DNA from: Gammaproteobacteria bacterium
Lineage (GTDB): Bacteria > Pseudomonadota > Gammaproteobacteria > Arenicellales > Arenicellaceae
NCBI GenBank assembly: GCA_003485905.1
Contig: DNHK01000367.1
Span: 1 to 6,348 of the forward strand
Reading direction: 5' to 3'
DNA: 6,348 nucleotides
Part shown: piece after piece, positions 1 to 6,348 of the stretch
Numbering within the stretch: the stretch's first letter is position 1
Layout: every line of letters starts with the position of its first letter
Notes under the pieces: model-generated
The model's input: only the letters and a program-made list of their open reading frames with translations
What the model was told of the DNA's origin: nothing
Database searches by the model: none
Translations under genes and position numbers: made by a program

Positions 1-590
1 AGATGGATCACTGGTTAGATAATGCCTCTGCGTGGCGATATTGGGACGTTGAAGCCCCTGACAACCAGACTGTCGAATGGTCCTTTGAGGAGAACGCTAT
101 CAGTTTGGGGATCCAGGCGAGTGCTAGCCTGAATCTCTTTGCCACTGTGCCACACACAGTGCAGCTCAAAGTATTGCAATTGACCGATGCCAGTGGGTTT
201 AAAACCCTCGCTCAGTCAAGCGGTGGTGTGAAGACCATGCTTCTGGAAGATACTACGATGATTCCTAATGCGATATACAGCGAAAGCCTGTTGTTAGCGC
301 CGGGGCAAATCACAACGATGATTATACCGCGCCAGCAGGATGCAAAATTTGTGGCGCTGGTTACGGGCTACGCCGATTTAGTGCCGAAGACTTCGGTACG
401 TTTGATAACCATTCCCGTGGTTTCAATACCTGCGCCGAAAGCCGATGTTGCATTAGTTGACAAGGTTACCTTTGGCTTGCTCGCTGACGACGAGCCAGCA
501 ATTCCCGGCGTGGTTAGGCCTGCGACAATAAAAATGAACATTGAATTCGGCGACAAGGGTATCGACCAAATCGCTGCAAAAGCCTACTAA
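1..590 (+). CDS. tssJ: TssJ-like T6SS outer-membrane lipoprotein (5' end outside window)
   Basis: TssJ is the lipoprotein that tethers the T6SS membrane complex to the outer membrane by binding the periplasmic end of TssM. Counting from the in-frame ATG at position 3, 195 residues are visible, ending at TAA 588-590. The TssJ-like beta-sandwich begins near residue 26 (WSFEENAISL), with a family-like strand TVQLKVLQLTD (52-62), GFKTL (65-69), an LAPGQ turn (98-102), IPRQQDAKFVALVTGY (108-123) and a last strand ATIKMNIEF (174-182). No signal peptide or lipobox cysteine is present. The frame stays open to the window edge, so the ATG at position 3 is probably internal and the lipoprotein signal lies upstream. 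About 25 residues (HWLDNASAWRYWDVEAP region) precede the recognisable domain, which is more than I expect for the family. Position directly before tssK, tssL and tssM strongly supports the call. Sequence identity to known TssJ proteins looks low. Confidence 0.78.
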   Translation, partial: MDHWLDNASAWRYWDVEAPDNQTVEWSFEENAISLGIQASASLNLFATVPHTVQLKVLQLTDASGFKTLAQSSGGVKTMLLEDTTMIPNAIYSESLLLAPGQITTMIIPRQQDAKFVALVTGYADLVPKTSVRLITIPVVSIPAPKADVALVDKVTFGLLADDEPAIPGVVRPATIKMNIEFGDKGIDQIAAKAY

Positions 591-592
591 AT

Positions 593-598
593 AAGGAG
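593..598 (+). promoter_or_regulatory. Ribosome binding site for tssK
   Basis: AAGGAG is an almost ideal Shine-Dalgarno sequence. It lies between the tssJ stop and the GTG at 609, with 10 nt between them. No ATG lies at a suitable distance in the tssK frame, so this site decides in favour of the GTG start. It is the strongest ribosome binding site in the window. Confidence 0.75.
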
Positions 599-608
599 AT
601 TTTCTCTA

Positions 609-1982
609 GTGGATGCTGTTAGATCCTTATATTGGCACCAAGGTTTGTTTCTGCAACCTCAGCATTTTCAACAGCTGCAATTACAAGTTGATTCTGCCGC
701 AAACGCTTATTCAGGTGCGAGAACTGGCGTATACACCGGTATCTCTAATCTACAAATTGATGAAGCTGCCTTAAAAGGCGGCCTGTTCAAGATAGATGCC
801 ATGGATTGCGTACTTTCCGATGGCACCTTGTTGCGTTTTCCTGGTAATTGTTCACTGTCACCGCTTTCACTGACCGGGCTCGATCCTGATGACTCAGGCA
901 CGTATGAAATATTTCTCGGTCTCGCGCCACTAGGAAAAGCGACGAACAATTTGTCTCAAAACGATAAAGGTAGCAAAAAGCGCTTTCTATTGAATGACAC
1001 CGATGTCGTACCTGATATGTTTGATCATCATGAGTCCATAGACATTGCAACGCTCAACTATGACGTTCAGTTATTAGTCGGCCGAGAAGCGCTGGCGGAT
1101 CAAGGTTTCGTTATTGAAAAAATCGCCGAGATCATGGCTGATGGAACCGGCTACAGCTTATCTAAAACCTTTGTTGGCAACATCAACACTATTCAGTGCT
1201 CACCCTTGTTGATGAGTGCAATAAAGACGACAAGACAAAGTCTCATTGCCCGATATGAGCAGTTGGAAAGTTTTAGCTCCCTTGCCGGCGGGCACACCAG
1301 CGAACTATCAGCTAGTACCGTTTCGAACATGATGGCGTTAAGTGTTATTGCCGCTTACGTGCCTACTTTTAGTCATTTTGCCGATGTGCCTAACACGTCG
1401 CCTCAGCAGCTCTACCTTTCGCTGCGCCAATTAGTCGCACAATTAAGTGCCTTCTCCAAGCGTGTGTCATTGGTGGGCGATACAGGTGACACCAGTACTA
1501 GTTTGCTGGCTTATCAGCCAAACAATTTGGGAGACTGTTTTCAGCGGGCTTTTAAGCTCGTCAACGTTTTACTTGACGAATTGACGATAGCCCCGGAGTT
1601 GCTGATCGAACTTGCTGTGCAGGGTGATGGTAAGTATGTAAACGCGCTAACCAATGATTTCATTGAGTCGAGTAATCGGGTTTATATACGCTTGAGAACG
1701 AGTGAAGATATAGATAGTAAGGTAGATGAGATTCTGCAATACGCTAAATTAGGCGCCGATTTACAGGTCGATATCTACATGAAGCGATCGTTGCCGGGCG
1801 TGAAATTAGATTATTTGGCTCGCAAGCCACTTGGCGTTGCAAGCACGCCCAATAGCTATTATTTCGCCCTAGATAGACATAGTTTCGAATGGCAGAAGGT
1901 GGCTGATTCAACTCGGATTGGTTTTGTATGGGCTGGTGCGCCTGACGATTTAACGGTAGAAATTATTGCAGTTAAGGGTTGA
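609..1982 (+). CDS. tssK: TssK, T6SS baseplate adaptor protein
   Basis: TssK is a cytoplasmic trimer that links the phage-like baseplate to the membrane complex (TssL and TssM). The product has 457 residues, against roughly 445 for the usual family member. It opens with the family hallmark LYWHQGLFLQPQHFQQ (residues 7-22), equivalent to the common W..G.FL.PQHFQ. The N-terminal part should form the phage receptor-binding-protein-like shoulder, the helical middle (about 190-310) the neck, and the C-terminal part the head. The C-terminal third keeps the family pattern: VYIRLR (358-363), SLPGVKL (394-400), YYFALD (417-422) and FEW (426-428), and it ends in a strand reading TVEIIAVKG. The start is the GTG at 609, preceded by a strong AAGGAG site. 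The stop TGA 1980-1982 abuts tssL, which suggests translational coupling. No frameshift or truncation is seen. Confidence 0.96.
   Translation: MDAVRSLYWHQGLFLQPQHFQQLQLQVDSAANAYSGARTGVYTGISNLQIDEAALKGGLFKIDAMDCVLSDGTLLRFPGNCSLSPLSLTGLDPDDSGTYEIFLGLAPLGKATNNLSQNDKGSKKRFLLNDTDVVPDMFDHHESIDIATLNYDVQLLVGREALADQGFVIEKIAEIMADGTGYSLSKTFVGNINTIQCSPLLMSAIKTTRQSLIARYEQLESFSSLAGGHTSELSASTVSNMMALSVIAAYVPTFSHFADVPNTSPQQLYLSLRQLVAQLSAFSKRVSLVGDTGDTSTSLLAYQPNNLGDCFQRAFKLVNVLLDELTIAPELLIELAVQGDGKYVNALTNDFIESSNRVYIRLRTSEDIDSKVDEILQYAKLGADLQVDIYMKRSLPGVKLDYLARKPLGVASTPNSYYFALDRHSFEWQKVADSTRIGFVWAGAPDDLTVEIIAVKG
1974..1978 (+). promoter_or_regulatory. Ribosome binding site for tssL, inside the end of tssK
   Basis: AAGGG lies in the last codons of tssK, 9 nt before the ATG at 1988. 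This spacing favours ATG 1988 over the TTG at 1979, which the site would abut, and over the ATG at 1994, where spacing would be 15 nt. Its location within tssK implies coupled translation. Confidence 0.55.
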
Positions 1983-1987
1983 TAGTC

Positions 1988-2647
1988 ATGAATATGTTAA
2001 GTGCGTTTATCCCTGTTTTTGATTTATTAAATGCCTTGTTGCCAAAACTCGAGGACGGTACGGCCGAAGATTTTGAGCCTACTAGTCAACAATTTCTTGA
2101 TGCTTTGTTCAACGCGCACAAGATTCTTTTCGATCAAGGCCATCTGCCGGTAAATATCAACAATGCTGTCTTTGCTATCTGCAGTCTGGTCGATGAGCGA
2201 GTATTGGAGTCTCAATGGCAGCATCGTGCCGAATGGCAAAAAACGCCTTTGCAAATGCGTTTGTATAATACCAATCGCGCGGGTAGCGAGTTTTTTGTCC
2301 GGCTCGATAGCCTTAATGAATCTTCTCCTGAGCAACAAGAGGTTCGGGAAATTTATTTGTACTGTCTCAAGCAAGGATTCAGCGGCTGTTATTTTGAAGT
2401 GGGTGAGCAGAGCCGTCTGGATGAGATCATACAAGCCAATTATCTGTTGTTGAGCCGGGCAATCTCTTTACAGTTGTTTGATCCGGTTGTGGAGAGTCAG
2501 ATTGTCGATGTATACGCGGAGAATCAACTGGAGAGGTTTAAGGAAAGTGCCAAATTGTGGGCGCCAGTAGTTGCTGTGATAGGGACCTTCTTGTTCTTAC
2601 GAGCAGAAATATTCACGACAATATCAGAGACTTTTAGCGGTACGTAA
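1988..2647 (+). CDS. tssL: TssL (DotU/ImpK family), T6SS inner-membrane protein
   Basis: TssL is a tail-anchored inner-membrane protein whose cytoplasmic helical domain contacts TssK and TssM. From ATG 1988 the product has 219 residues. The DotU-type domain spans roughly residues 8-185, with NNAVFAICSLVDERVLES (58-75) matching the family's A.YALCALLDE block and retaining the Asp-Glu pair (D69, E70). W77, EW (82-83), SEFFVRLDSL (100-109), EIYLYCLKQGFSG (121-133) and a Tyr (Y135) follow in the expected order. A single C-terminal membrane anchor begins at about W191 (WAPVVAVIGTFLFL) and only about 10 residues follow it, so there is no peptidoglycan-binding OmpA-like domain of the kind fused to some TssL proteins. 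R205 and E207 interrupt the hydrophobic stretch. An upstream in-frame TTG at 1979 overlapping the tssK stop would add three residues; I prefer the ATG because of its AAGGG spacing. Confidence 0.93.
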   Translation: MNMLSAFIPVFDLLNALLPKLEDGTAEDFEPTSQQFLDALFNAHKILFDQGHLPVNINNAVFAICSLVDERVLESQWQHRAEWQKTPLQMRLYNTNRAGSEFFVRLDSLNESSPEQQEVREIYLYCLKQGFSGCYFEVGEQSRLDEIIQANYLLLSRAISLQLFDPVVESQIVDVYAENQLERFKESAKLWAPVVAVIGTFLFLRAEIFTTISETFSGT

Positions 2648-2662
2648 CTTGCGAATTAAACC

Positions 2663-5600
2663 ATGAAGAAAGTATTAAAATTTCTCCTCGTCGTGCTCAT
2701 TTGGACCGTTGTTCTTGGCGTCTGCGTGACCGCGGCAGTGTTGCTCGATTATCCGATGCAGACGGGTGCTTGGGTCTTCGCGATAATTTTTGGCAGCTGG
2801 TACGGGATCAAGATTCTGGTCTATTTGGTGAAGCGGTGGCGGGCCAAGCGACGTGTGCAGAAGCTGATCAATGTTGATGTGCCAGAAACAGAACAAAAAA
2901 ACTTCAGGATTTATCAGTACTTAGCGCCGCGGGATGTGGATAAGCATATTGCGCGTGTTATTAATCGATTAGCTAAAAGTGATATCTCGCGTGTCGGTGC
3001 GGCGGAAGACTTACTGCAGTGGACGATGCACCTCAAGTTCGATAACGCCCATAGTGATTGGATAGAGGCATCCCCTGCGAATCGGCCGAAGATCATTGAG
3101 CCAGCTTTTAGTGAGTTTGATCATATTGAATGGCGCGTGTTCAATCAGTTCGTGATGTTAGATGTAGACGCTTATCTGCTCCAAGAAGGCAATCCCTCGG
3201 CCAAAAATGAATGGATCGAACTGCTCAACGGCCTGTCTTACAGCAAGAAACGCAAGGCGCTGGATGGACTGATGGTCTCACTCCATATCGATCAACTACA
3301 GAGCGAAAGTGAGCAAAGCCGGATTGCTGATCGAATCCGTATAGCTTACGAGAATATCAAGGAATATTGTGGTGTAGAGGTACCGATTAGCCTTGTATTG
3401 TTGGGTCTTGAGGACCTGAAAGGCATCGAGACTTGGACCGGCGGTCTGGAAGACGAAATGCGCCGCAAAATACTCGGCAAGGTTAACAGTAACAATGTGC
3501 CAGCCGCTCAAATTATCGAAAACTGTTTTGACGATTTGCAGGATGTATTGAAACAAGGTTCGCTCGCGTATCTGATGGCCAACGGCTATAACCGACATGC
3601 AGCGGGTGTGGCTCACCATGCTAACAACATAAAGCAGGCTTTGGCTCAGGTTGTGGCGCGAACATTTAGCGTGAACAATTTTCAGCGGTCGCCAACATTT
3701 GCTGGCTTGTTTTTTGTCGTAAGCAGAGATGGCACGTCAATGTTCGTGGAAGATCTGCTGGAAGGCAGTGCGCTAGTCTGGCGCAGTGCTGAAGTAACAC
3801 GGCAAGCGACTGTCTGTGATAATATTAAACGCGTAAATTTGGCGGCCTATTATGCCGGCAGCGCCCTGCTGGTCGTACTGCTCATCATGGTGTATTCCGC
3901 CGGTCACTCGGTCATAGAGAAAAGTGTCAATGACTATCAGAAGGCGTTATTGACTAGCAACGATGGACTCGAAGTTGTCAATAAATTGCAAGCCCGGTAC
4001 GAATACGTGTTAGCTCTGCAAAATATCAATATGGCTCATTGGTTTCCCATCGCTGATGACCCCTTGAAGTTAAGCTACAACCGTGCCAAATATATGAAAG
4101 ATCTAAACGAGCTATTACTGCGGCCCATGGATGAGAGCTTTAGCAAGAAACTTGGCAGTGTTGATCCTGCAGATCTGGATGCCAAGGTCGATTATTTAAA
4201 TATTCTCGTCAGACGGATTAATCTGCTTGATGCCGTCATTAATGGGGCGTCGATGGCGAACTTGAGTGAGATGCCGCAGCCTTACGATAGCGCCTATTTA
4301 GATACGCTGCCTAAAAATGTTTTGGACGAGATCAATACGTTAGTACTGCATGGGTTTGAGCTTGGAAGACAGGACAGCAGTGGCGCAACACGTAGCGAAT
4401 GGCTGAACAAAAAGGCAGCGTATAAACAACAGCTGTCCACCTTGGTTCTAAACTCCGATGTTTCGATGGACTGGTTAATCACCTGGGCTAATAACAACAA
4501 ACTAGCCAAAGATGTTAAACGGACTGATTATTGGCAGCCGACTTCAGGAAAGAGTCAGAGTCTAGTGGCCGTAGATCGGGCCTATACCTTGGGCGGTAAG
4601 GACCTGATTGATAAGTTTATCGCTCAATTGTCGACTGCGCTTGATCAGGATGACGTGTTCGTCGCCGAGTATGTGCCGCGCTTCTATGCACGGTACCAGC
4701 AGAACTATATTGCCAGTTGGGGCGCATTCCTGAATGGTTTCAATGAAGGCGCGGATCAACTCCAGAGTCGTGACGAGTGGTTGGGTGTGCTTAACAACTT
4801 GGCTACGGGTCGCAATATATTCTTCAACTTGCTGAACGACGTTGACTATCAGCTAGCGCCTTATGCTGATGTTGAAATCAAACCCGACTGGTTTGAGTTT
4901 ATTCTTTATTATCAGAATATGCTGGCGCTTGGCGAGGATAAAGTACAGAGCAATTCCAAGAAAAACGGTGTTCTGACGAAGCTGGCTTTGAAAATGGTGG
5001 GCGCCACAGGATCAGTCGGCAAAGCCATAGCGACTTCGGCTAAGAGTGGATTAAAAACCCAAAAGAAACTGGATAAAGCCAGCGGCGATGGCCCAGGACC
5101 TTCTGAACGTGAACTGAATCTGCAAGATGCCGCTAAAGAATTAGATAACTATAAAGCTCTATTGGCAGACGTGGTTTTCGAAATTGAGCGACGCAGCGCC
5201 TCTTACGCCAACATTAAAGGCGAATTTGATAATCCCGATAATCCTGGTGCAGCGGGTACTAAGCTAGCTGCCGTGCAGTCGAGTATCAGTCAACTTCAAG
5301 CACTGATTGGCAAGGTTGGCACCTCTACGGCACCATTCTGGAATGTTTATATGGGTTCTGTGCTGGTAGCTGAAAAGTTTATGATGCGGGAAACCGCCTG
5401 TTATATAGATGGTCAGTGGCAGGAAAACTACCTCTATGAGCTTACCGGTGTGCCAGACTACAAACTGAGCGAGTTTGCCTATAGTGAAACTGGCTTGTTG
5501 TGGAAGTTTACTGACGAACACCTAGCACCGTTTCTGAATAAGCGCCTGAACGCAGGATACGGCTTTAAGCGCATCAATGGCCATAATGTGCCGCTTACCG

Positions 5601-6094
5601 CGGGTCTTCTCGATTATCTGGCGCGGGCCAAAGACGAAGGTCAACGGCAAAAGTTCCAGACATTCGACCTGGATGTGACGGCGATGCCCACCAGCCTAAA
5701 TAAAAATGCGCTGCTGTTTGTCTCTGAAACTGAGTTGACGTTGCAGTGTGAAGCCGGCGAGCAATCGCTGATTAACAGCAATTTCATTCTGGACAAACGT
5801 TTCATATGGGATCCCAGCTGTGGCCAAACGTCATTGCGGTTCACTATCGGTAATCGAGTGATTGAAAAGAAGTATGCGGGGCCAACAGGCCTGACTCAAT
5901 TCCTTAAAGACTTTGAGACAGGCGAGCACATCTTCGATATTGAAGAGTTCCCTGAGTACTTCTACCTGCTGAAACAGTTTGAAATACGCAGGATTCAAGT
6001 TAACTTTCAGTTAGAGGGTGGTAAACGTCTACTGGCTGCACTAGACCAGCAGCCCCCTAAACCGCCCGCGAATATAGCGCTCTGCTGGAACTGA
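2663..6094 (+). CDS. tssM: TssM (IcmF family), T6SS membrane-complex scaffold with degenerate NTPase motifs
   Basis: TssM spans the inner membrane and periplasm, binds TssL and TssJ, and forms the channel through which the tail tube fires. The 1143-residue length is normal for the family (about 1100-1200). Two N-terminal membrane segments (about 6-28 and 38-56) are followed by a cytoplasmic domain (about 57-392), a third membrane segment (about 394-413, AAYYAGSALLVVLLIMVYSA) and a periplasmic region of about 730 residues. Periplasmic landmarks are YARYQQNYIASWGAFL (675-690), matching the family's Y..Y...W..FL block; a Gly/Lys/Ser-rich linker (about 779-817); C913; LSEFAYSETG followed by HLAPFLNKRL; and a terminal IALCWN resembling the usual Cys-containing IcmF_C ending. 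The cytoplasmic domain lacks a P-loop: the expected site reads KFDNAHSD (125-132), so nucleotide binding is doubtful. The ATG at 2663 opens directly into the first membrane segment; its upstream ribosome binding site is weak. It begins 15 nt after tssL and ends 1 nt before the next gene. Confidence 0.96.
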   Translation: MKKVLKFLLVVLIWTVVLGVCVTAAVLLDYPMQTGAWVFAIIFGSWYGIKILVYLVKRWRAKRRVQKLINVDVPETEQKNFRIYQYLAPRDVDKHIARVINRLAKSDISRVGAAEDLLQWTMHLKFDNAHSDWIEASPANRPKIIEPAFSEFDHIEWRVFNQFVMLDVDAYLLQEGNPSAKNEWIELLNGLSYSKKRKALDGLMVSLHIDQLQSESEQSRIADRIRIAYENIKEYCGVEVPISLVLLGLEDLKGIETWTGGLEDEMRRKILGKVNSNNVPAAQIIENCFDDLQDVLKQGSLAYLMANGYNRHAAGVAHHANNIKQALAQVVARTFSVNNFQRSPTFAGLFFVVSRDGTSMFVEDLLEGSALVWRSAEVTRQATVCDNIKRVNLAAYYAGSALLVVLLIMVYSAGHSVIEKSVNDYQKALLTSNDGLEVVNKLQARYEYVLALQNINMAHWFPIADDPLKLSYNRAKYMKDLNELLLRPMDESFSKKLGSVDPADLDAKVDYLNILVRRINLLDAVINGASMANLSEMPQPYDSAYLDTLPKNVLDEINTLVLHGFELGRQDSSGATRSEWLNKKAAYKQQLSTLVLNSDVSMDWLITWANNNKLAKDVKRTDYWQPTSGKSQSLVAVDRAYTLGGKDLIDKFIAQLSTALDQDDVFVAEYVPRFYARYQQNYIASWGAFLNGFNEGADQLQSRDEWLGVLNNLATGRNIFFNLLNDVDYQLAPYADVEIKPDWFEFILYYQNMLALGEDKVQSNSKKNGVLTKLALKMVGATGSVGKAIATSAKSGLKTQKKLDKASGDGPGPSERELNLQDAAKELDNYKALLADVVFEIERRSASYANIKGEFDNPDNPGAAGTKLAAVQSSISQLQALIGKVGTSTAPFWNVYMGSVLVAEKFMMRETACYIDGQWQENYLYELTGVPDYKLSEFAYSETGLLWKFTDEHLAPFLNKRLNAGYGFKRINGHNVPLTAGLLDYLARAKDEGQRQKFQTFDLDVTAMPTSLNKNALLFVSETELTLQCEAGEQSLINSNFILDKRFIWDPSCGQTSLRFTIGNRVIEKKYAGPTGLTQFLKDFETGEHIFDIEEFPEYFYLLKQFEIRRIQVNFQLEGGKRLLAALDQQPPKPPANIALCWN

Positions 6095-6095
6095 T

Positions 6096-6348
6096 GTGGA
6101 TGCCTTAATTCAGGACACGATTAGTATCTTGCCACAAGAAGCCGGCGTGCTCCCCTTTACTTGTCTGGTGTTGGCGCCGCTGCTACCAGCAGCCCAGCTA
6201 GATGGGTTATCGCAGCCAATATCGATTACGGTAGACAATTTCGATCAGGCCATGACGAAGTTGAAACCCAGACTGTCCTTTGATTTCGAAAACGAATTTC
6301 TGTGTGATATTTTTGGCGTTGCGCGGCAGCCAGTCAATGTTGATTATA
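6096..6348 (+). CDS. TssB-like (VipA/ImpB) sheath small-subunit domain protein (3' end outside window)
   Basis: TssB pairs with TssC to build the contractile T6SS sheath. The frame starts at GTG 6096, 1 nt after the tssM stop, and stays open to the window edge (84 codons). GTG is the most upstream usable start, because a TAG in this frame lies at 6075-6077; a GGAA 5 nt upstream may serve as ribosome binding site. Residues 18-21 (VLPF) followed by the hydrophobic TCLVLAPLL match the TssB LPFVVGVLADL strand. ISITVDNFDQAMTKLKPRL (42-60) matches the conserved VDNFD..M....PRL block, and SFDFENEF the strand after it. It differs in two ways: only about 17 residues precede VLPF, and ADLSG is replaced by APLLP. 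It could be a divergent tssB, or the first domain of a longer sheath-like fusion. The full gene is needed to decide, so I give no symbol. Confidence 0.68.
   Translation, partial: MDALIQDTISILPQEAGVLPFTCLVLAPLLPAAQLDGLSQPISITVDNFDQAMTKLKPRLSFDFENEFLCDIFGVARQPVNVDY

Noticed and set aside
707..1050. Two overlapping - strand open frames opposite the start of tssK
   Set aside because: They overlap each other in different frames and lie opposite well-conserved tssK sequence. Their products look like random translation (many Cys, His, Arg and Ser) and match nothing I know.
1979..1987. TTG at 1979 as the start of tssL
   Set aside because: It directly abuts the AAGGG site, leaving no spacing. The ATG at 1988 has 9 nt spacing and a commoner start codon. 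It would add just three residues, so the point is minor.
2027..2434. A 135-codon open frame on the - strand opposite tssL
   Set aside because: It lies wholly inside tssL, whose protein matches a known family throughout. The antisense product has no recognisable motif and no clear ribosome binding site was identified.
2641..2662. A small palindrome (TACGTA) in the tssL-tssM gap as an operator or terminator
   Set aside because: Six bases overlapping the tssL stop, with no GC-rich stem or T-run. This is expected by chance.
6094..6108. An ATG overlapping the tssM stop (ATG at 6094) as the start of the next gene
   Set aside because: This frame reads only four codons before a TAA at 6106-6108. 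The GTG at 6096, in another frame, gives the TssB-like product.

Overview
The window is a run of five closely packed genes, all on the + strand, from the core of a type VI secretion system (T6SS). The order is tssJ (5' end outside the window), tssK, tssL, tssM, and then the start of a gene whose product resembles the small sheath subunit TssB (3' end outside the window). Almost every base is coding. The gaps are 18 nt (tssJ-tssK), about 5 nt (tssK-tssL), 15 nt (tssL-tssM) and 1 nt (tssM-tssB-like). I see no internal promoter or terminator, so the set reads as one operon.

The genes make up one physical module. TssJ (outer-membrane lipoprotein), TssM (inner-membrane and periplasmic scaffold) and TssL (tail-anchored inner-membrane protein) form the trans-envelope membrane complex. 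TssK is the baseplate adaptor that docks the phage-like tail onto the cytoplasmic side of TssL and TssM. The last gene would supply a sheath-type component of the contractile tail.

The family assignments rest on conserved signatures: the N-terminal YWHQGLFLQPQHFQQ block of TssK, the LVDERVL block and C-terminal anchor of TssL, the three membrane segments and IcmF_C-type ending of TssM, and the LPF...VDNFDQAM...PRL pattern of the last product. All are clearly divergent from well-studied homologues.

The most notable points are: (1) TssM has lost the usual P-loop and the lysine of its TKxD-like motif, so its cytoplasmic domain looks like a pseudo-NTPase; (2) a divergent, N-terminally short TssB-like domain begins directly after tssM; (3) TssJ carries extra sequence before its domain. 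The organism is probably a Gram-negative proteobacterium, most likely a gammaproteobacterium given the gene set, the moderate base composition (about half G+C by eye) and normal Shine-Dalgarno sites. Genus cannot be read from the sequence. I found no RNA genes, mobile elements, CRISPR arrays or large repeats.
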